The translations under genes and the position numbers were made by a program. Of a stretch of 64,000 nt of DNA, positions 35,952 through 44,645 are shown piece after piece; position 1 is the stretch's first letter; each line of letters begins with the position of its first letter. The notes under the pieces are model-generated. The model ran no database searches. It was not told where the DNA came from and worked only from the letters and a program-made list of their open reading frames with translations. The stretch comes from Lachnospiraceae bacterium (GTDB lineage: Bacteria > Bacillota > Clostridia > Lachnospirales > Lachnospiraceae). The DNA lies in the NCBI GenBank assembly GCA_910575255.1, contig CAJTEM010000012.1:1-64000 (forward strand), in the 5' to 3' direction.

Positions 35952-36138
35952 ATACCAGGGTCAAAAGGTCTGAGATCCGATGCAAGCTTGCTTGCAAGAG
36001 GATTTTTGAACTTGGGACCCGTAGGAAACAGGAAAAAGCAGCCCGATTAGGGCGGATTTTGAATGTTTTTGAGAATTGCGGGAGCACAAAGTGCGGAGCA
36101 ATCCGGTATCAGAGGGGTCAAAAGACCTTTTGACCCCA
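35952..36138. repeat. GGGTCAAAAGACC-type hairpin repeat
   Basis: The region contains GGGTCAAAAGGTCTGAGATCC, then GATGCAAGCTTGCTTGCAAG, and ends GGTATCAGAGGGGTCAAAAG and its palindromic continuation. The end block (GGAGCAATCCGGTATCAGAG...CAAAAGACC) recurs inverted at 50943-50985, so it is a dispersed repeat. The rest of the dctP-lacI gap holds the operators and the regulator's ribosome site. Confidence 0.6.
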
Positions 36139-36181
36139 ACATCATTTCATTCATATAATATTCGGAAGGAGTTACCCGGCC

Positions 36182-37204
36182 ATGGTGACGATCAAGGATG
36201 TTGCGAAGAAATGCGGCTTTTCCGTGTGCACCGTTTCCCGCGCCCTCTCCGGGAAAGGCTATATCAAAAAGGAAACCAGAGAAAAGATCATGGAAGCCGT
36301 GACAGAGCTGAATTATCGCCCCAACACGCTGGCCGTCAACTTAAAGACCGGACGCCGTCAGACTCTGGCTCTGGTTCTGCCTTCTCTGACCAATATTTTT
36401 TACACAAAACTGGAACAGTACATGGAGGCCTTTGCCTCAGAAAAAGGCTATCTGCTCTATTTAAGCAACACTGGATACAACCTCGAAAAAGAAAAGCAGG
36501 TCATTGAAAATCTGTCTGGGATGGATATTGCCGGGGTCATTATCTTTACTGTCTCTGGTGAGCATGAACACATCAAAAAGCTCTCCGAATTCGGGATTCC
36601 CTATGTGTACATGAACCGCCGCTTTGAAGACGATCCGAATCACTGTCTGCGGCTGGACAACAAAAAAGCCGCCTTTGAGGCGGTTGATTACATGATTCAG
36701 CTGGGTCATAAAAAGATCGGCGGCATTTTTCAGGGCTTTGACAACAACTCCTATCAGGAACGTTATGAAGGCATGATGGAAGCATTGGATTCTCATGGAC
36801 TCACATGCAGCCCGAACCATCTGCTGTTTGACGTCAATCCGGAGGACATGGAGAACACCCCTGGCCGGATTCTTCAGATGCTTCAGCAGCCGGACCACCC
36901 CATGGCTATCTTTGCCGGCAATGACATGATTGCCTTCAGTCTGTACCGGGCCGCCTATATCCTGGGGATCCGGATTCCGGACCATCTGTCTGTATTCGGT
37001 TATGATGACTGCATTATGGCAAACTTTGTGACTCCGCCGCTGTCCACAGTTTCCGCTCCTGCCAAGCAGCTTTCCGCAATTGCCGTGGATTTCATCGATC
37101 ATCATATCCACACCGGATGTCTCAAAGAGCTTCCGGTACTCAAAGCGTCTTTGGTCATACGCAGCTCTGTCAAAAACCTGAAAAATTATCGGGAAGGGTT
37201 ATAG
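36182..37204 (+). CDS. LacI-family regulator of the TRAP operon
   Basis: A 340-aa LacI/GalR repressor. The N-terminal HTH is VTIKDVAKKCGFSVCTVSRALSGKGYIKKETREKI and the hinge region is NYRPNTLAVNLKTGR. The periplasmic-binding-like core has TLALVLPSLTNIFYTKL, IGGIFQGFDNNSYQERYEGM and the usual FGYDDCIMANFVTPPLSTV. The ATG follows GGAAGGAG. It is divergent from dctPQM, whose upstream palindromes it probably binds. The ligand is unknown but probably a sugar or sugar acid. Confidence 0.9.
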   Translation: MVTIKDVAKKCGFSVCTVSRALSGKGYIKKETREKIMEAVTELNYRPNTLAVNLKTGRRQTLALVLPSLTNIFYTKLEQYMEAFASEKGYLLYLSNTGYNLEKEKQVIENLSGMDIAGVIIFTVSGEHEHIKKLSEFGIPYVYMNRRFEDDPNHCLRLDNKKAAFEAVDYMIQLGHKKIGGIFQGFDNNSYQERYEGMMEALDSHGLTCSPNHLLFDVNPEDMENTPGRILQMLQQPDHPMAIFAGNDMIAFSLYRAAYILGIRIPDHLSVFGYDDCIMANFVTPPLSTVSAPAKQLSAIAVDFIDHHIHTGCLKELPVLKASLVIRSSVKNLKNYREGL

Positions 37205-37213
37205 ACGGATTTT

Positions 37214-37434
37214 TCCAGAAGGTACGCCTTGAAAAGGGAAGGAGGACGGCAGGAAATGATTTGCTGATTTTTCCGGTTTCGAGATTAAGAATTCCTAAAA
37301 TTTCTGATTTTTGCTAAGTGCGAAACGAAAAAACCAAAAATTTAAGGACTTCTAAATCTCTGCAAAGTCAAAATCTGCAAATCATTTCCTGCCGTCCTCT
37401 TTCCCTTTTCAAGGCTGAGTATTCTCGGAGCTTA
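37214..37434. repeat. Long hairpin repeat
   Basis: AAGGTACGCCTTGAAAAGGG pairs with CCCTTTTCAAGGCT, GGACGGCAGGAAATGATTTGC with its complement near 37380-37400, and the inner AAGAATTCCTAAAATTTCTGA with the AATTTAAGGACTT side. It lies between the convergent lacI and manA genes and is a likely bidirectional terminator. Confidence 0.7.
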
Positions 37435-37478
37435 ATAAAAAATGCCCTGGTGGTTTTCATTCTCAATTCGTCTTTCTG

Positions 37479-38675
37479 TTATTTTTCCATATCCTTCCCC
37501 GGATAAACCAGTACCAGCTCTACCGTTTCCCCGGATCCAGGCACAATCCGATATGTTTCTGCGGCCGCGGCAATCACAAAGCTGTCGCCGGCCTGTAGCT
37601 GTAGTGCTGCCAGTTCTGGTTCTGGCTTTTCTGCTTCCCGGGCGGCTTCTTTTTCCTTGTTTTCCTCTGCTTTTTTAGCTGTCTTTTGCTGCCCGTCTTT
37701 CTCGCAGGAATATTCTTCCTGCAGTTCCATCGTGCAGCTGCCGCTGCACACCACTCCCAAAGTGAACTTCCCGTTATGGGGAATCACCGTCTCCTCCCAT
37801 ATCTGCAAGGATTCTACAAAGAAGCAGGGCGTAAGGTTCTCGCCTGCCAGGCGCCGCCGTTCCCACGCCTTTGTTTTCTCCAATACCTGAGGCTCGATCC
37901 GGCATTTTTCCCTGACCTCCTCTGCGGAGTATTCCGTATAGTCAAAAACGTCCAGACAGAAATCCAGCCCTCTTCCCATAAAACGGGCCTCCTCGGGAAC
38001 CACCACATTTTCCCGCTCAAATTCACAGCGCACCACCAGATCGGACGGCTCCATAATCTCCAGCATGGTGATTCCCTCTCCAATGGCATGGGGCATTCCT
38101 CCGGGTATGTACCACACCTCCCCGGGCCTTACCGGTATCTTCTCAAAGCACCCGTCCATCGCTTCCCGATCCTGCATCTTTACGATCTGCTTCCATCTCT
38201 CACGCCCCGGCGAATGCTGAAACCCAAGGCGTATATAAGGATCTATCCCCTCCCGAATCCCCAGAATATAATAGCACTCCAGCTTCCCGTAAGGCTTCCC
38301 CATAATCTCATTGGCAAACCGGGTAGACGGATGAGCCTGAACATGAAGACGCATAGCCGAATCGAGGATTTTCAAAAGAAAGCTGAGCTGCCAGGTGTTG
38401 TCACTGTGAATGCTCTTTCCCAGATAAAAGCTCTGCTCCTCATCCACCACATCCCGCAGGCAGCGAACGCCCTCTTCTGTATCCACCAAAGCCAGCCCCT
38501 CCTGCTCCACCGGCTCCATCCCCAGATTCACCGCCTCCACCATAGAGCCAATCCACTCCTCCGGACGGTCATTGTCCACACATACTGCCTTTTTGTGAAG
38601 CCGGTCGATTCCGGCTCCCCCCAGATAATTGCGCCGGACACGGTTCTCCGGCAGTTTTATCAATCCCTTCTTCAT
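37479..38675 (-). CDS. manA: Class I mannose-6-phosphate isomerase
   Basis: The enzyme interconverts mannose-6-phosphate and fructose-6-phosphate, using Zn in a cupin fold. The 398-aa protein has the metal-binding HVQAHPSTRFANEIMGKPYGKLECYYI region near 130-155 and PGEVWYIPGGMPHAIGEGITMLEI near 205-230. The C-terminal cupin is interrupted by a charged, probably coiled insert (CEKDGQQKTAKKAEENKEKEAAREAEKPEPE, about 325-355), which is unusual. It lies 35 bp after the binding-protein gene and so probably belongs to the kinase-regulator operon. That suggests a sugar-related stimulus. Confidence 0.85.
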   Translation of the reverse strand: MKKGLIKLPENRVRRNYLGGAGIDRLHKKAVCVDNDRPEEWIGSMVEAVNLGMEPVEQEGLALVDTEEGVRCLRDVVDEEQSFYLGKSIHSDNTWQLSFLLKILDSAMRLHVQAHPSTRFANEIMGKPYGKLECYYILGIREGIDPYIRLGFQHSPGRERWKQIVKMQDREAMDGCFEKIPVRPGEVWYIPGGMPHAIGEGITMLEIMEPSDLVVRCEFERENVVVPEEARFMGRGLDFCLDVFDYTEYSAEEVREKCRIEPQVLEKTKAWERRRLAGENLTPCFFVESLQIWEETVIPHNGKFTLGVVCSGSCTMELQEEYSCEKDGQQKTAKKAEENKEKEAAREAEKPEPELAALQLQAGDSFVIAAAAETYRIVPGSGETVELVLVYPGKDMEK

Positions 38676-38710
38676 ATCATGTTCTCCTCTTATTCCGTTT
38701 CTTACATATC

Positions 38711-39787
38711 TCAGCGTATCTGATGAATCTCCTCAATCAAATCCAGAAACTGTTTGCCATGCTTTTGATACACCGGCTCCATTGCCTCGCTCCATGCCTC
38801 CGAATCCTCCGGCTCCAGAATCTTCACGCCTGCCCGCTTAAGCGCCTCATAAGCCGCCTGATCTGCCCGCTCGATCTCCTCCCGGTTGTAATCCTGTGTC
38901 AGACGGGCCGCCTCTGCCAGCACCTGCCGGTCTGCCTCCGCAAGCGCCTCCCAGGTAATCTCACTGACCAGTATCACCCCCGGTGCATACGTATGTCCGT
39001 CCCTGACGTAATAAGGCGCCACCTCATAAAACTTATTATAATAATAGCTGACTGGCGGATTCTCCGCGCCATCCACGCTTCCCGACTGAAGAGCCGTATA
39101 CAATTCCACGTAGGCGATGGGAACCACCTTTGCCCCCAGAGCCTTCACCGTATCCTCCATCAATTCAGATATCTGTATCCGGATCTTCAGATCTTTCATA
39201 TCTTCAACCCGGGTAACCGGCTTCTCTCTGGTAAAAAAATTCCTCGCCCCCTCATCCAGATACCCAAGTCCCCGGATTCCCTCACATTCCGCCTGAATAT
39301 TGTCCAGGATCTCCTGCCCCAGCGGACTCTCGCATACCTTCCAGAAATGCTCCCGATCCCGGAATATATAAGGCAGGGCCAGCGCCGAAATCATCGGATT
39401 GCCGAATTCCACAAGAGAAGCGCTGTTGCCCCGATACAAATCCAGAGAGCCCATCTGCATGGCACGGTAACACTGCGTATCGTCCCCCATCTGTCCCGAA
39501 GGATAGATCTCCACCGCCATCCGCCCCTCGCTGAGCCTTTCCACCTGCTCTGCAAAAAACTTGGCCGATTCCGTCATGATATGCCCCTCCGGATTCACCT
39601 CTCCATAGCAAAGCACCACCTCCGGTTCCGCTGTCCTGGCCTCCTTCCCCGGCGCCTCCATGCCTCCCCAGCCGACAAGATATCCTCCTGCCAGCAAAAT
39701 CACAGCTCCTGACAGCATAACAGGCAGCAAAAACCCCTCCCTCCTTTTGGCGCTTCCTCCTGTCACATAAAACCTGCCTTCTTTCAT
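38711..39787 (-). CDS. Membrane-anchored DctP-like binding protein
   Basis: A TRAP-type solute-binding protein of about 358 aa with no permease genes beside it. The N-terminus has one hydrophobic helix (FLLPVMLSGAVILLAGGYLVG, split here for length) with no lipobox cysteine, so it is probably anchored. The fold is clear: EIYPSGQMGDDTQCYRAMQMGSLDL, EDMKDLKIRIQ with the ligand-binding Arg, and KVVPIAYVELYTALQSGSVDGAENPP. I chose the ATG at 39787, which overlaps the regulator stop (ATGA). It is coupled to a histidine kinase and response regulator, so a sensory role is likely. It is a second DctP in the window, distinct from 34700-35761. Confidence 0.85.
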   Translation of the reverse strand: MKEGRFYVTGGSAKRREGFLLPVMLSGAVILLAGGYLVGWGGMEAPGKEARTAEPEVVLCYGEVNPEGHIMTESAKFFAEQVERLSEGRMAVEIYPSGQMGDDTQCYRAMQMGSLDLYRGNSASLVEFGNPMISALALPYIFRDREHFWKVCESPLGQEILDNIQAECEGIRGLGYLDEGARNFFTREKPVTRVEDMKDLKIRIQISELMEDTVKALGAKVVPIAYVELYTALQSGSVDGAENPPVSYYYNKFYEVAPYYVRDGHTYAPGVILVSEITWEALAEADRQVLAEAARLTQDYNREEIERADQAAYEALKRAGVKILEPEDSEAWSEAMEPVYQKHGKQFLDLIEEIHQIR

Positions 39788-41007
39788 TCCCCGCAAACCT
39801 CAATTTCAGAAAAATACTCCATGTGGTACTTCAGATTATCTCCGTTAAAGTTCAACTGGCTCAGCCTTTCAAACAATGCCGCTGCCTTATCCGTCCTTAC
39901 GCGGATTCCCGGCATCTGATTCACTCCCCTGAGAATCGTCATCAGGCTTCGCCCAAAATTCAGCTTTACCGACACATCCTGATACATCAGGCAACGCTCC
40001 AGCTCCTCCACCAGCTCCGTCATCCTTTCCTGACATCGTTCCCGGCTCCCCTCTGCCAGCAGACAGCTGACCTCCTCTTCCAGGCCGCACAGCTTCTTCA
40101 TGCTCTTTGTCATCTCAACAAATTCCCTTCCCGTCTCTCCTCCGGAATAACTGCTGATGTAAGAAGCTGCCTCCTCATAAGCGCCTGGCAAATCTTCAAC
40201 GTTAACGCAGGTTCCGCTAACCCCGCAGGCAACCGGAATCTGACTCTCTCCTGCCAAATAATCCCTCGCCCTGCGAATACAGCCGGTCAGATCCGTAAAA
40301 GCGTCCTCCTGATCCGTATACAGACAGACCACCATCCGGTCCATCCAGATACTGTTAATCCCCCTGATCTCCGGCAGACGGAAATAATTTTTAAGAACCT
40401 CCTGGGAAAATGCTCCCATGGAAATCAGCGCCGGGCTGGAAATCAAAACCACTTTCATCCACCCCTTGCCGATTCCCCACTGCTCAAGCTGCTCCCTCAT
40501 CTCCTCTGCCCCTTTTCTCCGGAAAAAAAGATTCCAGAGAAAATCCTTCTCCACATCCTGATAAAAGTCAAATAAAGTCTCCCTGTCCGAACCGTGAGAA
40601 TACGATAAAAGCGCCAGAGAATCCTCCCGCTCCCTTGCTCTTGCGATCACCTTATCCAGCGTCTCCCGCAATTCGGAATCCAGATATGGCTTCAGAAGAT
40701 AATCCGTCACCCCCAGTTTCATAGCTTGTTTGGCATAGGCAAAATCACTGTAGGCAGAAATAATAATCATCTGAATGCCAGGATAATTCTTACGAATCTC
40801 CTGCGCTGCCTCCAGGCCATCCATCCGTGGCATCTTCACATCCAGAAGCACAATATGCGGCTTCCCTTTCTCTAGATTCTCCAACAAATCCACCCCGTCC
40901 ACAGCCTTATAGACCACCTCAAAAAGGTTCGGATAACTTTCCCGGATCACCCTTTCCAAATATTCCCGCTCATACGCCTCATCATCCGCCAGCATCAACC
41001 GCAGCAT
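39784..41007 (-). CDS. Response regulator without a DNA-binding domain
   Basis: About 407 aa. The receiver domain (1-120) has LMLADDEAYERE, phospho-acceptor Asp in IVLLDVKMPRMDG, the ISAY and LLKPY motifs. The next ~280 residues resemble the middle region of YesN-type regulators. However, the C-terminal AraC-type double HTH expected there is missing: the protein ends LKYHMEYFSEIEVCGE and its stop overlaps the next ATG by 4 bp. The start MLRLMLADD was chosen at 41007, 26 bp inside the end of the kinase gene. The output is therefore unknown. Confidence 0.85.
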   Translation of the reverse strand: MLRLMLADDEAYEREYLERVIRESYPNLFEVVYKAVDGVDLLENLEKGKPHIVLLDVKMPRMDGLEAAQEIRKNYPGIQMIIISAYSDFAYAKQAMKLGVTDYLLKPYLDSELRETLDKVIARAREREDSLALLSYSHGSDRETLFDFYQDVEKDFLWNLFFRRKGAEEMREQLEQWGIGKGWMKVVLISSPALISMGAFSQEVLKNYFRLPEIRGINSIWMDRMVVCLYTDQEDAFTDLTGCIRRARDYLAGESQIPVACGVSGTCVNVEDLPGAYEEAASYISSYSGGETGREFVEMTKSMKKLCGLEEEVSCLLAEGSRERCQERMTELVEELERCLMYQDVSVKLNFGRSLMTILRGVNQMPGIRVRTDKAAALFERLSQLNFNGDNLKYHMEYFSEIEVCGE

Positions 41008-42442
41008 GTTCAACCCCTCCTTCCCCTTTTGTCTCCGGCCTGACCGTAACACTCTTATAAAGCTTCAAAATAATTCTGGTAATCCCCTCTGTTCTCTCAA
41101 TCTGAAGTACATCTTCCTTCTTATAATAAAATTGCAGACGCTCCCTCACATTATTCAGACCAATCGAGGTCCGGGGAACCGGCATTCTCTCTGGCATCCT
41201 CTCCTCCTTAACGGACGGAAAACCGACCCCGTTGTCCGCCACCACGATCTCCATGTATTCCGGCTTCTCTGTGATCAGAATCTCCACCTTTCCTCCGCTT
41301 ATCCGATCCCTCAGACCGTGCTGAATACTGTTCTCAACCAGCGGCTGAAGCGTCAGCGGAGGTATCATAAAGGATTCTTCCAGAAATGATTTCCTCACAT
41401 CCAGACAAAACCGGATTCTCCCCTTCAAATGCAGCTTCTGGATATACAGATACGCCTGAAGAAGCTCAATCTCATCATCCAGCGGAATGACTGCTGTTTT
41501 GATCTCAATACTGCTGCGGAGGATTTTGGAAATCGACTTTACCAGCTGAATGGCCGTACCCCCTTCCCCCAGCTGTATGCTGCGGATCACAAGACTCAAG
41601 GTGTTAAACAGAAAATGCGGATTCATCTGCATCTGCAGCTCCCGGATCTTCGCCTCTGCCAGGCGTTCCCTCATCTGGTAGGTCTCATTCAGCTCTGTAA
41701 TCATATTACGTATCGTATGCTTCATCTGGTCAAAGGTCCCGGAAACCTGATTCAGTTCCTCAAAAGCTGTCTCCTCAATGTCCTGCACTTCAAAATTCTT
41801 ATTCGTGATCTCCTTCGCCGCACAGGTAAGCCGCCCAATGGAATCCAGGACGTCGTGATTCATGCGATAATTCACAAGCCAGGTAAACAGACACCCAACC
41901 GCCAGTACAAAATTCATCAGAAGATTCACCATATTCAGCTGTCGGCTGTGCTCCTCAAAGGATTTATTCAAATACTCCAGATACTGACTCATCAGTTGGT
42001 TTAAACATCTCTCAATCTCCAGATCTACCTCATCCAGGCCACTCATATCCCCCGGACTGTAAAGCCCCTCTGGCCGGATATAAGACTGGGCCAGCTGCTG
42101 ATGACGCTTCACCACCTGGCAGACGATCCGGTACATCATTTTACACTGTCGATCATACCGCATCTTATCCGACAAAGCTGCAAGGCCATTGTTTAAACGG
42201 CTACAGTTTTCATAATACTTCTCAAGATTCGTATATTCATGACTTTTGCAGTATAATTTGAAACTGATTTTCCGGTCATTGTTCATCACAGAAAGCTCAT
42301 TTACCTGACGATAATCCTGCAGGAGGCGGTTATACCTGCCCGAGGCCCCTGCGTTCACCAGAATATTGGCGGCAATAAAGACACAGGTAAACAAGATAAG
42401 CTGAAGATGGCTGCGGCGTATTTCACTTCGAATGGATTTCAT
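40982..42442 (-). CDS. YesM-type sensor histidine kinase
   Basis: A 486-aa membrane histidine kinase of the His_kinase (LytS/YesM) type. TM helices are near residues 14-32 and 180-200, flanking an extracytoplasmic helical domain. A HAMP-like linker (NHDVLDSIGRLTCAAKEITNKNFEV) follows. The phospho-acceptor is in MQMNPHFLFNTLSLVIRS, and the ATP-binding site has LQPLVENSIQHGL, DNGVGF and GLNNVRERL. It overlaps the response regulator start by 26 bp. The signal is probably a solute bound by the DctP-like protein encoded downstream. Confidence 0.9.
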   Translation of the reverse strand: MKSIRSEIRRSHLQLILFTCVFIAANILVNAGASGRYNRLLQDYRQVNELSVMNNDRKISFKLYCKSHEYTNLEKYYENCSRLNNGLAALSDKMRYDRQCKMMYRIVCQVVKRHQQLAQSYIRPEGLYSPGDMSGLDEVDLEIERCLNQLMSQYLEYLNKSFEEHSRQLNMVNLLMNFVLAVGCLFTWLVNYRMNHDVLDSIGRLTCAAKEITNKNFEVQDIEETAFEELNQVSGTFDQMKHTIRNMITELNETYQMRERLAEAKIRELQMQMNPHFLFNTLSLVIRSIQLGEGGTAIQLVKSISKILRSSIEIKTAVIPLDDEIELLQAYLYIQKLHLKGRIRFCLDVRKSFLEESFMIPPLTLQPLVENSIQHGLRDRISGGKVEILITEKPEYMEIVVADNGVGFPSVKEERMPERMPVPRTSIGLNNVRERLQFYYKKEDVLQIERTEGITRIILKLYKSVTVRPETKGEGGVEHAAVDAGG

Positions 42443-42591
42443 ACCCTCTTCTCCCCCGGGATATCCCGAATGTTCTGGTTGCTGACATTGCTTCCGGATC
42501 AGGAAAGGTTTTTTACAAAATCTATTTTACACTACTTTTTCATATTTTGAAAGCACATATATATACGTTTACACAAATACTTTCCTCAAAG

Positions 42592-42660
42592 ATTACTTTT
42601 GATGGAGTGGGGTCCGGGAGATACACCTTGGAACAAGGGGAGAGAAGCCGTTCGAAACGG
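42592..42660. repeat. Left arm of a long hairpin repeat (degraded)
   Basis: ATTACTTTTGATGGAGTGGGG and TACACCTTGGAACAAGGGGAG match the left end of the family at 31612 and 59611. The partner arm is missing. The rest of the gap 42443-42767 has a weak kinase-gene promoter candidate (TTCAAA, 16 nt, TAAAAT) and the inverted repeat GGAAAAATC/GATTTTCAC near 42710-42733. Confidence 0.5.
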
Positions 42661-42767
42661 CCAGAATGAATCTATGCATGCTTGTAAGGATTCTTGTTGT
42701 GTGATAGAATGGAAAAATCAGGATTTTCACATTGCATAAGAAAGAAAACAGAAGGAAACATAAGAGA

Positions 42768-42976
42768 ATGAAAAAGCAAATCAAAAAAATGTGAAACAAG
42801 TTAGCGGCAATCACGGTGGCTGTTGCAATGATTGCGCCCCTGACCGTCTGCAGCAGTGTGCCAAGGGCTATGTGCCGGAGGGTTACGTGCCAGAGGGCTA
42901 TCTGGATGGCTGGATTCAGTCTGCTGACAACAGCGGCTCCACAACCTGGCAGAAGGAGCCGACCCATGCCCGATAA
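42768..42976 (+). pseudogene. Broken small secreted protein gene
   Basis: An ATG after GAAGGAAACATAAG opens MKKQIKKM, then a TGA, then the same frame reads NKLAAITVAVAMIAPLTVCSS, a good signal peptide. From there the sensible reading moves to another frame: AKGYVPEGYVPEGYLDGWIQS, then ADNSGSTTWQKEP. An in-frame stop plus a frameshift in about 210 bp point to a decayed exported protein. The parent family is not recognised. Sequencing error could explain one lesion but hardly both. Confidence 0.55.
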
Positions 42977-43061
42977 AGCTACACGCCAAAACAGCAGCCG
43001 GAATGCCTTATACGCGTCCGGCTGCTGTCTTGCAATACGCTCCTGTGCGGCCTGTGCCGCC

Positions 43062-44561
43062 TCACCTGGCAAGCCTCCCATACCGCCTCGCCATATCATA
43101 AAGCTTCTTTTTCAGTTCCTCTGTCAGTTCCTCTCCCGTAAGCCGCCACTTCCAGTTAATCCCCACCGTAGACGGCTTATTCATCCGGCACTCATTTCCG
43201 TATCCCAGATAATCCTGCATGGGAATAATACAGATCCTGGCCGAACTGCGCATAATCAAGCTGATAAACGCCCAGTTCAGTTCCTTTTTCGGAGTCCGGC
43301 TGTCACACAGATATTCCCGGGCCATCTCCTGTTCTTCCGTGGAGATACTGTCAAACCAGCCCCGGATGGTCTCATTGTCATGGGTCCCTGTATAGGCCAC
43401 GCAATTCTCCTCGTAATTATGCGGCAGATAATCATTGGCACAGCCCGAATCCCGGGAGTCAAAAGCAAACTCCAGCACCTTCATCCCCGGAAATCCGCTG
43501 CTTCTCACCAATTCACGAACCGAATCCGTCACATACCCCAGATCCTCCGCAATCACCTCCCGGCGGCCCAAAGCCTCCTCCACCCGGGCAAACAGAGCCA
43601 TCCCCGGCCCCTTTTCCCAGTGTCCGTCCACCGCGGTCGTCGCTTCATAGGGAATGGAATAATACTCGTCAAAGCCCCGGAAATGGTCAATCCGCACCAC
43701 ATCATACAGCCGGAAGCAGTACTCCAGCCGGGAAATCCACCACTCATACCCCGTGTCCCTGTGATAATCCCACCGATACAGAGGATTGCCCCACAACTGT
43801 CCTATAGCAGAAAATCCGTCTGGCGGGCAGCCGGCCACTGCCAGGGGCACATTATTCTCATCCAGCTGGAACAACTCCGGGTGCGCCCATGTATCCGCGC
43901 TGTCCATAGCCACATAGATCGGAATGTCCCCGATCAGACGGATTCCCCTGTCATTGGCATAGTTTTTGAGTTTCATCCACTGCATATAAAAGGTATACTG
44001 CAGATACTGCTGGAATTCGACATCAAAATACAATTCTCTGTGGTAATAATCCATGGCATTCGGCCACCGCAGACGGATGTCCTCGGCCCACTCGGTCCAG
44101 GGCGCCCCGTCAAACCGGTCCTTCACTGCCATAAACAACGCATAATCCCCCAGCCACCAGCCATTATCCGCCACAAACCGCTGATAATCCTGATTCTCAC
44201 TGATTTTACTGCGCTCATAAGCCTTTCTCAGAAGCGGATAGCGGGCCTGATACATTTTCTCATAATCCACACTCCCCGGTTTATCCCCAAAATCCGCTGC
44301 CTCACACTCCGCCTCCGTCAGCACCCCCTCCTCCACCAGCGCCTCCAGGCTGATAAAATACGGATTCCCGGCAAAGGTGGAAAAAGACTGATACGGCGAA
44401 TCTCCATAGCTGGTGGGGCCCAGCGGCAGAATCTGCCAATAGGTCTGCCCCGCCCCCTTCAGCCAGTCCACAAAATCATAAGCGCTTTTCGAAAAACATC
44501 CAATCCCGTACTTCGACGGCAGACTGGTAATCGACAGCAACACTCCTCCGGCTCTGTTCAT
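43062..44561 (-). CDS. malQ: 4-alpha-glucanotransferase (amylomaltase)
   Basis: MalQ moves alpha-1,4-glucan segments between maltodextrins (GH77). The 499-aa protein has N-terminal RAGGVLLSITSLPSKYGIGCFSKSAYDFVDWL and YWQILPLGPTSYGDSPYQSFS, the nucleophile region VRIDHFRGFDEYYSIPY, the acid/base region VIAEDLGYVTDSV, and GTHDNETIRGW. Length and motifs are normal. It ends the minus-strand run after an EEP hydrolase and a PTS permease, consistent with maltose/maltodextrin use. Confidence 0.94.
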   Translation of the reverse strand: MNRAGGVLLSITSLPSKYGIGCFSKSAYDFVDWLKGAGQTYWQILPLGPTSYGDSPYQSFSTFAGNPYFISLEALVEEGVLTEAECEAADFGDKPGSVDYEKMYQARYPLLRKAYERSKISENQDYQRFVADNGWWLGDYALFMAVKDRFDGAPWTEWAEDIRLRWPNAMDYYHRELYFDVEFQQYLQYTFYMQWMKLKNYANDRGIRLIGDIPIYVAMDSADTWAHPELFQLDENNVPLAVAGCPPDGFSAIGQLWGNPLYRWDYHRDTGYEWWISRLEYCFRLYDVVRIDHFRGFDEYYSIPYEATTAVDGHWEKGPGMALFARVEEALGRREVIAEDLGYVTDSVRELVRSSGFPGMKVLEFAFDSRDSGCANDYLPHNYEENCVAYTGTHDNETIRGWFDSISTEEQEMAREYLCDSRTPKKELNWAFISLIMRSSARICIIPMQDYLGYGNECRMNKPSTVGINWKWRLTGEELTEELKKKLYDMARRYGRLAR

Positions 44562-44645
44562 ATTTTAAAATCTCCCCTGTTCTCTGATAAAGTCAATAAC
44601 CTCGCGGCATTCTCCGGACGATATCTAACCGGTCACCGTAGCAGT

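Noticed and set aside
42593-43099. Minus-strand 168-codon frame
   Set aside because: It is antisense to the broken secreted protein gene and a hairpin repeat arm, with low-complexity hydrophobic sequence and no ribosome site.
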